Positions 26,984-36,646 are shown, counted from the first letter of the stretch. The stretch is DNA of 64,000 nt from Methanomassiliicoccaceae archaeon UBA472 (GCA_002497075.1 DAML01000026.1:1-64000), one strand, 5' to 3'. The notes: generated by a model not told the origin, from the sequence alone. Translations and numbers: made by a program.

Positions 26984-29900
26984 CTACTTCTTTTTAAAGT
27001 ACACCACCGCAGCTACGGCCACCACCGCTATTATCGCCAGGACCGCGATCACCATGACCCAGGGGGTCCCTCCGTTCTCCCCGCCGTCGTCCGCCGAGAC
27101 GAGGGTCAGCTCGCCCAGGTCAGTAATGCCTTCTGCCGCCGATTCGACGCTCATCGAAAGGACCTCATACCCATCGGCATCCACCGTCAGCGTGTAGTTG
27201 CCTTCGCCGACCTGTTCGAAGAGGAAGCTGCCCTGTGAGTCTGTGGTGACGTTGTCCCCGTTGCTCAATCGAACCTCTATCCCTTCCAAGGGATCGCCAT
27301 CCCCGTTGACCAGCTTGCCTTGGACGCTGCCTACCGACAATGTGCTGAAGGTCCAGGAGGTCGTCATGGAGTTCCCGGCCAGGTCCGTTCCGGTCACCGT
27401 AACGTTGTGGGCGGTGCCATACGCCAGCCTTTGAGAAAGGGTGAGCGTGGCGGTGTTACCGCTCCAATCTACGCTGCCCTCCACTCCGTCTACTGTGATC
27501 TCCACGGAGGTCTGGTTCATGAGCTCCGAGAACTCGACCACGATGAGGGGGCTCAAGGAAGCCTGGTCACCGGTGGGGGACACCTCCGCCGTAGGGGCGG
27601 TCGTATCCACGGTGAAGTTAACGGTCGCGGTTGCGGAGTTGCCAGCTGCGTCAGTGACCTTCACCTCGATGGTGTGCGCCCCGTCCTCCAGCGAATATAT
27701 CCATGCAGTTGCCGACCCCAGTTCGGTCCAGTTCCCCCCGTCCACCCTAACGAAGGTGCCGTTAAGGCTGGATGTGGGGTCCTCGGCCGTCCATTCCACC
27801 GTACCGACGGTGTCATTGAGGAGTGCGCCTTCGGCCGGGGACACGATGACCACGACCGGGTCGTCGAGATCCAGGGTGAAGTTGCCGGACGATATTGCGA
27901 AGTTGCCGGCGGCATCGGTGACCTTGACATATACCGCGTGCGGGCCGGCCGTAAGCGCCAGTTTGACGAACTGCTCCTCGTACACCAGCACCCAAGGTTC
28001 TCCGTCGAACCTTATCTGTATCGTTCCCGGATTGACATCAGAGGTGGTCCAGGTCACCGTCACCGAGGTGACGTTGAACAGCTGCCCCTCCTCAGGAGTA
28101 TCAATTTCCAGTGTCGGAGCGATAGTGTCCACGATGAAGGTGACGACCTCGTCCCTGCAATTACCCAAAGCATCATAGGCGCTCACCATCACCGTATAAG
28201 TGCCATCCTCCAGATCGTTGATGGTATACGAGCTGCCAGTGGTGTTGATGGAGAACGATCCCTCCATGCTCACCGTGTAGTAAGTGATGCCTGTTCCCGC
28301 ATCGAAGCCCGCCCAGGTGACCGTTACCTCGCTGTTCGCCACGTAACCGCCTTCGGCCGGGTAGGTTATGCTCAGCGAAGGCGCCTGGATGTCCACCTTT
28401 ACCGTGACGGAGTCGGAGGACGATCGGCCGGCCTTGTCGTATATGGTCACGGTCAGGACGTGCGAACCATCACTGAGCCCATTGAAGGTGTAGGTGTTCA
28501 CGCTGGGCAGCAATGTCACCGGAGATCCGCCCTCCCAGCTGACCTCGTAACGGTCAACTCCGGAACCGATGTCGCTGCCGTTCCAGATCACCGTGACACT
28601 ATTGTCGGTGCTGAGGAAGTTGTCGGCCGGGGAATCGATGGTCACGGTCGGGGAGGTGACATCAACGGTGAAGGAGACCGCCATGTCCAGGTAGTTGCCG
28701 ACGGCGTCGTAGGCGCTCACCAGCACCGTATAAGTGCCATCGGCCAGATCGTTGATGGTGTACGAACTTCCAGTTACGTTGACGAAGAACATTCCCTCAA
28801 TGCTAACGGCGTAGTAATCGATGCCGGATTCGGCGTCGCTGCCGTTCCAGGTCACCGTGACGCTGCTTCCGAGGTACGCACCCTCCGCGGGATAAGTTAT
28901 TTCCAAGGTCGGGGGAACGACGTCGAGCACCACTGTTATCGAGGCGTTAGCTTCTGATCCGTGAAGATCGACCATGGTCACCGTGATGACGTTGTCGCCA
29001 TCTGCCAGGGGAACGGCGGCCGTCCAGGCGTCCGTGCCGTAGCAGTCACCGGACGCATCGTTGGCGGCATTGTGCCAGGTCAGATGGTCCACGCCGAAGT
29101 AACTGAGCGCAGTTCCGGAAATGTCGACGCTAGTCTCGCCGGTGGCGAACCCGTCGGCCGGGGAGGTTATCGCCACGCTTACAGCCAGCGGCAAGAGGTC
29201 TTTGCTCGCCCCGCCATCGATCAGGTACGCCTCGTCCACGATGCCATCGCCGTTGGAATCCGGAGAGGTCCAGTCGGCCCACAGGTTGCCGTACTCTGTA
29301 TCGTTCCAGAAGTTCTCCCCACTGTCGTACGCCTGAACGTGCGCAGGGTCGTACTCAGATGTCGCGCCATTGTTGCCGATCAGCACATTGCCGAAGATGT
29401 GGTTCCTTGTCGAGGAGGTGATGCTAATGCCATACGCCATGCTGCTCTCGATGGTGTTGTTGGCGATTGTGTTCCCATAACAGTCGTCGTCTCCAACCCC
29501 AGTTAGGATCATGCCGTTGTGGTTGTTTACGAGGGTATTGTCGGCGATAACGTTGTTGTACGACCGGTACTCAAAATACATACCCGCCATGCTGTTGTCC
29601 TCGCAGGTGTTGTTGATCACCCTGGAATCGTACAGCGGCCCTTGCACCCAAATTCCGTACACGTTGCCGATGCAGGTGTTGTTGGCTATCACGTACCGCG
29701 CTTTATCATACCAGATGTTGTTGATCTCGATCCCTTTATCAGCGTTGTTGCTGAAATCGTTCCCTTCCATACGAATATCATCCCCACCCGAGATGGATAT
29801 CCCATAGTCGGAACCCATGCAGGAATTGTTTGTTATGTTATTGTTAGAAGATGATACCACGTTGATGCTCCTGCGAAGCCCCATGAAATAATTGTTGTAG

Positions 29901-32155
29901 TTCAGCTCATTGAATGATATGCTGTTGAAATTGGAGCCATCCATGATCAGACCAACACCATTGTGTTCGCAGATGTTCCTGAATACCTCGTTATGATCGG
30001 AGCCGTATAATTTGATCCCAACAGTAGAGCTTGGACCATTAGCGGGGTTGTCTGCGATGCAGGTGTTCTTATCCAGAATGTTGTACTGTGCATTCTCCAG
30101 CAATATACCGCAATTGCCATTGTCCTGGCAATAGTTGTTGAACAGGGTGTTGCTGGCAGAGGTGCCTATGACGATTCCGTGCCCGATGTTCTGATTACAA
30201 GTGTTGTACGACAACAGATTCCTTTCAGAATAACCGACCGTTATGCCATGCATGGCGTTATTGTTGCAGGAGTTCAGAATTAACGTGTTGTCATCGCTGT
30301 CCGAGCTTAGCAAGATGCCATATGTGTTGCCGTCGCACACGTTGCCAGCGATCGTGCTGTCACTGGACTGGAAAACCACGATGCCATCATAGTTCCCGGT
30401 GCAAGTGTTATTGAGCATCGACGAACCGGGAGAGTTGGATACGCTAATTCCGTCATAGTTTCCGGTGCAAGTGTTATTGCTGACCGTGGAATTGGCAGAG
30501 GATTCGATCACTATCCCGACATTCCCGCTACAGGTGTTGTACGATATCGAATTGTTCGCCGAGCCGTCCAGCAGTATACCTGTGTAGACATTATCTATGC
30601 AGGTGTTGTGGTCAATGTCGTTCAGCTGGGAAATGCCCGTAACGTATATGCCAAACTCATTATCGGTGCAGTTGTTCTCGGTGATCGAGTTGCCCGACGA
30701 ATTATAGAGGAATAATCCGAAGGTGTTCCCATCGAGGTCGTTCCCAGACAACTCGTTGAGATCGGAATCGGAGAGGTATATACCGTCCGTGTTGAGCTCT
30801 CCGGTATTGTTCCGTATCACGCAGCGCTCAGAATTATCCAGCCATATCCCGGAATCCCCATTTTGGTAGACGGTGTTGGACGAAACTATGGTGTATGAGG
30901 AACCTTCGAGCCTAATTCCAGAACCGGCATTATCGTGGACGGTGTTGAAGGCAATGGTATTGTTTGGCGAGTTGAGGATGTAAATTCCGTAATAGTTGTC
31001 GCTGCAGTCGTTCCCTACCATGGTGTTGTACGACACCAGATAGGAACCTGACCACAGTTGAATGCCGTAGCATTCCCAAAGTGCGCCAGGGTACGAGCAC
31101 TGATTGTTGAGAACCGTGTTGAATCGGCTATCGAAATAGCCGGATTTGATAATTATCCCGGCGTAGGCGTACCCGTTGCAGTGGTTGTCCGAGACGGTGT
31201 TGTTATTGGAGGAGTCGACCTCTATGCCGTTCCCTTCGTTGTCGAGGCAGGTGTTGGCGTGGACGGTGTTGTTGTCAGAGAGGGTGAGCAGTATCCCGCC
31301 GTAATTGTAACTGCAATTGTTCTCGATGAGGGCGTTGTAATGGGAATAGTCAAGAGTTATGGCCGCGGAACCGCTCAGGCCGTTGCTACAGTTATCCCTG
31401 AACAAGGTATTGTTGACCGCGTCGATCAGGGCGATGCCGGTCCCGCATGCGTATAAGGTATTGTTGGAAACGGTGTTGTTGGCGCTGAAGTCTATTGTGA
31501 TGCCGCTGTTCTGAGAGCGGATGCAGATGTTACCGTTGATGACGTTCCAGTCGCTCTCCGATTGAACTAGTATCCCATCGAACGTGTCGTTGCAGGTGTT
31601 ATTGTTTAAGATGTTATCGCTGGATTCGGTGAGATATACACCAGTTTGCCCACCCGAGCAGTTGTTGTAACGTATCGCTACTTCGTTCGAACCGTCCAGG
31701 TAGACGCCCACATCGTTTTCCCTGCAATCGTTCCCGTTCACGACTATGTTCGAACAGGCCCCCAAATAGATTCCGAATGTGGTCTGGTTGCAGGAGTTGT
31801 TCTCCAGGACGACGTTCTGAACGTTGTAGAACCTTATCGCGTAGTTCGTGGGATCGTGCAGGACGCAGTCCTTGATCACCAGGTATCGGTCGGTGTTCCT
31901 GATCCAGATCGCCGCATCATACGTGGCGGCATTGATGTCCAGGTTCTCGATTATGTAGGGATCTGCTTCCGTGCCTAAACCAGCCCAGGCAGGATTGCTG
32001 CCGAACAGGTCGTCCAATTCCGCGTTGCCGTCGACGCTGATGGGCATGAACGGATCTGCCGCCTCGGCAGAACCCGCCATCAATGTGGACAACAAGACTA
32101 GAGCAGTAAAGATCAACAGAACAGATCCGATATACTTACCGAACACCTTTTGCAT
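26984..32155 (-). CDS. giant cell-surface protein: beta-helix, Ig-like repeats, C-terminal anchor
   Basis: A 1723-residue exported protein. Signal peptide about 1-33 (ending GSAEAADP). Residues ~60-980 are dozens of ~22-residue parallel beta-helix repeats (NosD/pectate-lyase-like), each with NNxC or NTC turns. Residues ~990-1530 are six Ig-like modules starting with a xxxITSPADG or xxxITYPAEG pattern, then a Big_5-like module (VVEFSELM), then a carboxypeptidase-regulatory-like module (VQGKLVNGDGDPLEGI). The last ~25 residues are a single membrane helix with KKK. No catalytic motif is evident, so a structural or adhesion/carbohydrate-binding role is likely. GGGGG lies before ATG 32155. Third-position use in the helix part looks more AT-rich than its neighbours. 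Confidence 0.88.
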   Translation of the reverse strand: MQKVFGKYIGSVLLIFTALVLLSTLMAGSAEAADPFMPISVDGNAELDDLFGSNPAWAGLGTEADPYIIENLDINAATYDAAIWIRNTDRYLVIKDCVLHDPTNYAIRFYNVQNVVLENNSCNQTTFGIYLGACSNIVVNGNDCRENDVGVYLDGSNEVAIRYNNCSGGQTGVYLTESSDNILNNNTCNDTFDGILVQSESDWNVINGNICIRSQNSGITIDFSANNTVSNNTLYACGTGIALIDAVNNTLFRDNCSNGLSGSAAITLDYSHYNALIENNCSYNYGGILLTLSDNNTVHANTCLDNEGNGIEVDSSNNNTVSDNHCNGYAYAGIIIKSGYFDSRFNTVLNNQCSYPGALWECYGIQLWSGSYLVSYNTMVGNDCSDNYYGIYILNSPNNTIAFNTVHDNAGSGIRLEGSSYTIVSSNTVYQNGDSGIWLDNSERCVIRNNTGELNTDGIYLSDSDLNELSGNDLDGNTFGLFLYNSSGNSITENNCTDNEFGIYVTGISQLNDIDHNTCIDNVYTGILLDGSANNSISYNTCSGNVGIVIESSANSTVSNNTCTGNYDGISVSNSPGSSMLNNTCTGNYDGIVVFQSSDSTIAGNVCDGNTYGILLSSDSDDNTLILNSCNNNAMHGITVGYSERNLLSYNTCNQNIGHGIVIGTSASNTLFNNYCQDNGNCGILLENAQYNILDKNTCIADNPANGPSSTVGIKLYGSDHNEVFRNICEHNGVGLIMDGSNFNSISFNELNYNNYFMGLRRSINVVSSSNNNITNNSCMGSDYGISISGGDDIRMEGNDFSNNADKGIEINNIWYDKARYVIANNTCIGNVYGIWVQGPLYDSRVINNTCEDNSMAGMYFEYRSYNNVIADNTLVNNHNGMILTGVGDDDCYGNTIANNTIESSMAYGISITSSTRNHIFGNVLIGNNGATSEYDPAHVQAYDSGENFWNDTEYGNLWADWTSPDSNGDGIVDEAYLIDGGASKDLLPLAVSVAITSPADGFATGETSVDISGTALSYFGVDHLTWHNAANDASGDCYGTDAWTAAVPLADGDNVITVTMVDLHGSEANASITVVLDVVPPTLEITYPAEGAYLGSSVTVTWNGSDAESGIDYYAVSIEGMFFVNVTGSSYTINDLADGTYTVLVSAYDAVGNYLDMAVSFTVDVTSPTVTIDSPADNFLSTDNSVTVIWNGSDIGSGVDRYEVSWEGGSPVTLLPSVNTYTFNGLSDGSHVLTVTIYDKAGRSSSDSVTVKVDIQAPSLSITYPAEGGYVANSEVTVTWAGFDAGTGITYYTVSMEGSFSINTTGSSYTINDLEDGTYTVMVSAYDALGNCRDEVVTFIVDTIAPTLEIDTPEEGQLFNVTSVTVTWTTSDVNPGTIQIRFDGEPWVLVYEEQFVKLALTAGPHAVYVKVTDAAGNFAISSGNFTLDLDDPVVVIVSPAEGALLNDTVGTVEWTAEDPTSSLNGTFVRVDGGNWTELGSATAWIYSLEDGAHTIEVKVTDAAGNSATATVNFTVDTTAPTAEVSPTGDQASLSPLIVVEFSELMNQTSVEITVDGVEGSVDWSGNTATLTLSQRLAYGTAHNVTVTGTDLAGNSMTTSWTFSTLSVGSVQGKLVNGDGDPLEGIEVRLSNGDNVTTDSQGSFLFEQVGEGNYTLTVDADGYEVLSMSVESAAEGITDLGELTLVSADDGGENGGTPWVMVIAVLAIIAVVAVAAVVYFKKK

Positions 32156-32320
32156 ACGAATGTCCCCCTTGAATGAAATGGGACCTTATGGGAGGACCGC
32201 CATTAATGGTTTCGCCGCAAATTTTCATTTCATGAACGAACTGGACGCGTTCGGATCACCTTAGTTTCGGCAGATGGGGCAAGGGAGAACGGACCGTTCC
32301 GCCCCGAGAAATGACAATTC

Positions 32321-32328
32321 TTTAATAG
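32321..32328 (+). promoter_or_regulatory. TATA box of the LarA-like gene
   Basis: TTTAATAG is centred about 28 bases before ATG 32352, implying a leaderless or very short-leader transcript. It supports 32352 as the start of the LarA-like gene. Confidence 0.55.
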
Positions 32329-32351
32329 TCAGTTCGCCAACGGTGGACCGG

Positions 32352-33590
32352 ATGCTCCTAAAGCTGCCATACGGCGAAGGCGGATTGCTCAAGGCGAAGG
32401 TTCCCAATGAAAATCTGGCCGGGATCGTCGGACCGCACGAGGTCCACTGCGCACCGGACGAGATCGAAAGGGCGCTCTCCAAGCCGTTCGGCCGTGCCCT
32501 GGATTCGTTCCTGAAGGACGCGGAGGACGTGGTCTTCCTGGTCAATGACGGAACGAGACCGACGCCTACCTCGAAGGTGCTGAACGTTTTGGCGGGCCAT
32601 ATGGACCTGAAGAAGGCGCGCTATCTTATCGCCACCGGCGCTCACCGGGGACCGACCGAGGGGGAGCTGAAGTTCATATTCGGAGATCATCTGGACGAGC
32701 TGCGAAACCAGATCGTCGTCCACGATGCCAGGCGTTCCAATTGCGTTCATCTGGGCGTTTCCAAGAACGGCACGGAAATGGACGTGAACGAGATAGCGGT
32801 GAACGCCGACCGCCTGATCATCATCACCAGCGTGGAGCCGCACTACTTCGCCGGCTACACCGGAGGTCGTAAGTCCTTCCTCCCCGGCGTCGCTTCCTTC
32901 CGCACCATCGAGCAGAATCACCGCCTGGCCATGCGCCCCGAGGCACAGACCCTCGTTCTGGAAGGCAACCCGGTCCACGAGGACATGATGGACGCCCTTT
33001 CGGTCGTCAAGAAGGAGATATTCTCCATCCAGGTGGTATTGGACCGCCACCAGCGCATCTACAAGGCCGCGGCGGGCGACCTGCACAAAGCGTTCCGGCA
33101 GGCGGTGGAATGGGCCGATGAAGTGTTCTCGATCACCATCAAGCAGCGCTACGACGCCGTGATAACCGTCGCCCCTTACCCCATGGACGTCGACCTCTAC
33201 CAATCGCAGAAGGCCATCGACAACGCCAAATGGGCGCTGAAGGACGGAGGGACGCTCATATTGGTGGCAAAGTGCCGCGAGGGCATGGGCGAGGAGACCT
33301 TCGCCAAACAGCTGTCATTCTCACCGGACAAGAGGAAGGTCCTCAAGAACCTGGAGAAGGAGTACAAGCTCGGATATCACAAAGCCGCCAAGGTGGCCGA
33401 GGTGATGTGCTCTGCCGATCTCTGGGCGGTTACCGCCCTCGGTCCTGATAAACTAAGGGAAATGGGCATAGTTCCGTACGGCACATTGCAGGAAGCGGTC
33501 GACTCGCTCCTGAGGGAAAAACCAAAAGCCCAGGTCCTCGTTCTGCTGGACGGCAGCGTGACCGTGCCGAAGGTGCGTGAAGATGAGTGA
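32352..33590 (+). CDS. LarA-family nickel-pincer enzyme (lactate racemase-like, DUF2088)
   Basis: A 412-residue LarA homologue. Residues matching the active site of Lactobacillus LarA are all present with the same spacing: D66/R69 (DGTRP), H98 (GAHRG), H164, K174 (GGRKSFLPG; the lysine that carries the nickel-pincer nucleotide) and H190. LarA enzymes racemise or epimerise 2-hydroxy acids by hydride transfer. The cofactor genes larB, larC and larE are not in the window. ATG 32352 follows a well-placed TATA box; the frame open from 32274 is upstream of it. The next gene overlaps it by 8 bases, so the partner HdrD-like protein probably oxidises the product. Confidence 0.85.
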   Translation: MLLKLPYGEGGLLKAKVPNENLAGIVGPHEVHCAPDEIERALSKPFGRALDSFLKDAEDVVFLVNDGTRPTPTSKVLNVLAGHMDLKKARYLIATGAHRGPTEGELKFIFGDHLDELRNQIVVHDARRSNCVHLGVSKNGTEMDVNEIAVNADRLIIITSVEPHYFAGYTGGRKSFLPGVASFRTIEQNHRLAMRPEAQTLVLEGNPVHEDMMDALSVVKKEIFSIQVVLDRHQRIYKAAAGDLHKAFRQAVEWADEVFSITIKQRYDAVITVAPYPMDVDLYQSQKAIDNAKWALKDGGTLILVAKCREGMGEETFAKQLSFSPDKRKVLKNLEKEYKLGYHKAAKVAEVMCSADLWAVTALGPDKLREMGIVPYGTLQEAVDSLLREKPKAQVLVLLDGSVTVPKVREDE

Positions 33591-34683
33591 GACGATCGAG
33601 GCGACCAACCTCCGCAAGATGAAGAAGGAGCTGATGACCTGCACCTATTGCGGGTTCTGCAAGAGCGTCTGCCCGACATTCCAGAGGGTGGGCTGGGACC
33701 CCTCCGTCGCCCGAGGCAGGATGGTCCTTGCGTACGGCCTATTGCAGAAGGAGATACCCGCCGATCCGTCCGTTCTTGAATACCTGTACCAGTGCACCAC
33801 CTGCAAGGACTGTGAGAGGAGATGCCCTTCCAAGATCTCCGTCGTCGATGTGGTGGAGAGCGCCCGCCGCGATCTGGTGGCTGCGGGGCACATGCTACCG
33901 AAGCACAAGGCCATGGTTGAAAAGGTAATCGCCACCGGCAATCCTTACGGCGAGAAGAAGAGCGTTCCTGATACGCTTGGTTCCCAACCGAAAAAGGCCA
34001 AGGTCGGCTACTTCGTCGGCTGCACCGCGACGTATCGCGATAGGGCTTTGGCGGACGCCACAATGTCGATCCTGCGCAAGATAGGCGAGGATTTTACGCT
34101 CATAAACGAGAACTGCTGCGGCTCCGTTCTGCAGCGCATAGGCGTGGACGAGGTGGAAGTGGAGAAGCTCTGGGAGAGCAACGTGAAAAGCATCCGCTCC
34201 CTCGGTGTTGAAAAGGTCGTCTTCTCCTGCGCTGGCTGCTACCGCATGTTCAAGGAGGAGTATCCTAAGAAGCTTGACCTGGGGTTCGAAGTACTTCACA
34301 TCACGGAATACCTGGCCTCCAAGGACCTGAAGATGAAGCCGTTCGAAGGGATCATAACATACCATGACCCGTGCCATCTGGGAAGACATTGCCATGTGTA
34401 CGACGCTCCCCGTGCCGTGCTGGCCAAGATACCTGGCGCCCAGTTCAAGGAGATGCCTCGCAATCGGGATACGTCGGCCTGCTGCGGAGGCGGCGGAGGC
34501 GTTCGCTCCGCTTATCCCGAGCTGTCCAAGGAGATAGCCGCTCGTCGAGTGGAAGAAGCGTCCTTCGCCGACCTGCTGGTGACGACCTGCCCGTTCTGCG
34601 TGAACAATCTGAAGGCCGGGGCCTCCGGACGTCCGTCCCCGGAGATAATCGACCTGGTGCAACTGGTCGACAGGCTGCTGTGA
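33583..34683 (+). CDS. HdrD/GlpC-like Fe-S oxidoreductase (second copy)
   Basis: A 366-residue Fe-S protein. 4Fe-4S motifs at C20/C23/C26/C30 and C71/C74/C77/C81; CCG domains follow, with GCTAT, NCCGS, SCAGC in the first and DPCHLG, ACCGGGGG, TCPFC in the second. Same layout as the protein at 11801. ATG 33583 overlaps the LarA-like gene by 8 bases with AAGGTG before it. The pairing suggests a 2-hydroxy-acid oxidation module in which this protein takes electrons, but no flavin FAD_binding_4 dehydrogenase (GlcD/LldD-like) is adjacent. Confidence 0.85.
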   Translation: MSETIEATNLRKMKKELMTCTYCGFCKSVCPTFQRVGWDPSVARGRMVLAYGLLQKEIPADPSVLEYLYQCTTCKDCERRCPSKISVVDVVESARRDLVAAGHMLPKHKAMVEKVIATGNPYGEKKSVPDTLGSQPKKAKVGYFVGCTATYRDRALADATMSILRKIGEDFTLINENCCGSVLQRIGVDEVEVEKLWESNVKSIRSLGVEKVVFSCAGCYRMFKEEYPKKLDLGFEVLHITEYLASKDLKMKPFEGIITYHDPCHLGRHCHVYDAPRAVLAKIPGAQFKEMPRNRDTSACCGGGGGVRSAYPELSKEIAARRVEEASFADLLVTTCPFCVNNLKAGASGRPSPEIIDLVQLVDRLL

Positions 34684-34689
34684 GGGGAC

Positions 34690-35850
34690 ATGGCTAGAGT
34701 TCGAACTTACCGCAACTACCAGGAGGCTTGGGGGGAATGGCGCCGGCTAGGAATACCGGACGGAGCGTTCACTAGGTTCGATCTGGCATCCAGGCAGTTC
34801 ATTTTCATCGATTCCATCAGCAAGGAAGAGGTGAGCGCGCTCCAGGAAGAGCTGGCGCCTAAAAAAACGACGGTCCTGCCGTGCCGCGGAGACCGCGTTC
34901 TGGTCACCATCACCCCCCTTACCCTGGAGAACCTCCTGATGACCGGCGCCTCACCGAGGGTGTTGGAGATGGGCGAAGCGCTGCGTTTCCGCAACGAAGT
35001 GGAACCGCCATTGTTCGAGTGGTCGGACGGTTCGTTAGATCTATCGAAGCCGAGGGTCGTGGGCATTCTTAACCTGACCCCGGATTCCTTCTCCGACGGT
35101 GGACGGAATCCTGACGTGGACACGGCGGTGCAACGAGCTCTCGCCATGAAGGATGAGGGCGCGGACATCATCGACATTGGAGGAGAGTCCACCCGGCCTG
35201 GCTCGGCGCCAGTATCTCCGGACGAAGAATGGTCCCGGATCTCCGAGGTCGTAAGGAGAGTGAGCGAGGAGGCCGGTGTTCCGGTATCTGTAGATACTCG
35301 GCGTCCCGAGGTCGCGAGGAAAGCGCTTCGCGCGGGAGCGGTCATCGTGAACGACGTTTCCGGCCTCCAGGAGAACATGGCCCAGGTGGTCCGTGACGAG
35401 GGGGCGGCCGCTGTCGTCATGCATATGCGAGGGGAACCGTCCAACATGCAGAACGACACCAGATACGTGGACGTGGTCGGGGACGTATACGCCTTCCTTG
35501 AGGGCCGGGTGAGAAAGGCCGTCGCCGGCGGGGTCCCGATGGAAAGACTGGCGATAGATCCTGGGCTGGGGTTCGCCAAGGACGTCGATGGCAACTTGGA
35601 GATCATGTCACGATTGGACGAGTTCAGATCGATGGGGCGTCCAGTTCTATTGGGGGCGTCCAGGAAGGCCTTCCTGGGGAAGATCTCCGGCGGCGGACCG
35701 GAGGACCGTTTGGAAGCCAGTCTGGCCGCTGTGGCCGTGGCCTGCTGGCAGGGCGTTCACCTCTTCCGGGTGCATGATGTAAAAGAGACGGTGAGGGCTC
35801 TCAAGGCGGTCAGCGCCATGAGGGCGGGGATCAGCCCAAGGTCACCATGA
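34690..35850 (+). CDS. dihydropteroate synthase-family protein with N-terminal extension
   Basis: A 386-residue protein. Residues 122-380 are a pterin-binding TIM barrel: GILNLTPDSFSDGG (125-138), IGGESTRPGS and SVDTRRPEVA are DHPS signatures, and ASRKAFLG is near the end. Residues 1-120 are an extension of unknown fold not found in bacterial FolP. In archaea such proteins may serve folate or tetrahydromethanopterin synthesis; which one is not clear. It begins 6 bases after the HdrD-like gene, so the three genes may share a transcript. Confidence 0.85.
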   Translation: MARVRTYRNYQEAWGEWRRLGIPDGAFTRFDLASRQFIFIDSISKEEVSALQEELAPKKTTVLPCRGDRVLVTITPLTLENLLMTGASPRVLEMGEALRFRNEVEPPLFEWSDGSLDLSKPRVVGILNLTPDSFSDGGRNPDVDTAVQRALAMKDEGADIIDIGGESTRPGSAPVSPDEEWSRISEVVRRVSEEAGVPVSVDTRRPEVARKALRAGAVIVNDVSGLQENMAQVVRDEGAAAVVMHMRGEPSNMQNDTRYVDVVGDVYAFLEGRVRKAVAGGVPMERLAIDPGLGFAKDVDGNLEIMSRLDEFRSMGRPVLLGASRKAFLGKISGGGPEDRLEASLAAVAVACWQGVHLFRVHDVKETVRALKAVSAMRAGISPRSP

Positions 35851-36025
35851 TGGTTATGGCGATAAGGAGAACCGCCGCGATCCCGAAGAAGACCATGTTC
35901 CTGGTGCGCTCCTTCTTAGCCTCGCTTTCCGCAGCGGCCTTGCACTCGTCGGAGCAGTACTCCTGACCCACATCGACAGGATCGTCGCAGCGAAGGCAAT
36001 GGGAGTGTTCGGGAAGCAGGCTCAT
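35831..36025 (-). CDS. small zinc-ribbon membrane protein (DUF2116-like)
   Basis: A 64-residue protein with a zinc-ribbon (CLRCD at 10-14, YCSDEC at 23-28), a charged linker and one C-terminal membrane helix (about 44-62). This matches the DUF2116 family of small archaeal proteins of unknown role. Its 3' end overlaps the convergent DHPS-like gene by 20 bases. Confidence 0.8.
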   Translation of the reverse strand: MSLLPEHSHCLRCDDPVDVGQEYCSDECKAAAESEAKKERTRNMVFFGIAAVLLIAITIMVTLG

Positions 36026-36058
36026 AATATCTCCAAAGGAAAAGGGGATGATAAGGGT

Positions 36059-36646
36059 TTAGGCGGGACGCAGGAACAGCGAGCCCGTTCCGGCGGCCAT
36101 CAGCACCTTCAGGGCGTCCACGGTCGCGAACGGGACCACCCCTAGAAGAATGGCCTCCCCCACGTCCAGACCCAGGAACAAGGCCAGCTGCGCCGCGCCG
36201 AGAGCGTAGATGATCAGCACGCCCAGGGACATGGCGGCCAGCACTTGGCTCGTGCTCCAGTCCTTCCGGCGCTCCACCATCTCACCGAGGACCATCGAGG
36301 CCAAAACGAATCCGAGCAGATATCCGCCGGTCGGTCCGAGAAGAGCCGCGAAACCGGCCATGCCGCTGAACCAGCCGAGCGCCGCCCCCATTCCCAGGTA
36401 CATGCCCTGGCCTAGGGCGCCGTACCTTCCCAGGACGACCGCCCCCAGCAAAACCAGCAGCACCTGGCCAGTGAACGGCACTGGGGTGAACGGCAGCACT
36501 ATGCGAACCTGCGCGGCTAACGCCATTAGGAGAGCGAGAAAGAACGCCGCGCTGACCTTGGTGACGACGCTGGACTCCTCCCTCCATTTGTAGAGAGGTG
36601 CGGACGTCGCTCTTCGCCAGCCGTGGACCGTGTCAAACACTTGCAT
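36059..36646 (-). CDS. bioY: BioY biotin transporter substrate-binding component
   Basis: A 195-residue membrane protein with about six helices. FTPVPFTGQVLLVLLGAVVLG and GPTGGYLLGF are BioY signatures for biotin capture in ECF transporters. ATG 36646 is chosen since homology begins after it, and a TATA-like TGTTTATTT lies about 25 bases upstream; a longer frame from 36865 runs into the next gene. No EcfA or EcfT gene is nearby, so it acts alone or with a shared energizing module. The cell probably imports biotin. Confidence 0.9.
   Translation of the reverse strand: MQVFDTVHGWRRATSAPLYKWREESSVVTKVSAAFFLALLMALAAQVRIVLPFTPVPFTGQVLLVLLGAVVLGRYGALGQGMYLGMGAALGWFSGMAGFAALLGPTGGYLLGFVLASMVLGEMVERRKDWSTSQVLAAMSLGVLIIYALGAAQLALFLGLDVGEAILLGVVPFATVDALKVLMAAGTGSLFLRPA

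Noticed and set aside
27320..28957. 545-residue plus-strand frame inside the giant surface gene
   Set aside because: Antisense shadow of the Ig-like modules; no promoter or motif.
29300..32100. Recurring short repeats resembling a CRISPR array
   Set aside because: The spacing and reading frame match the protein repeats of the beta-helix; no constant repeat and unique spacer pattern exists.
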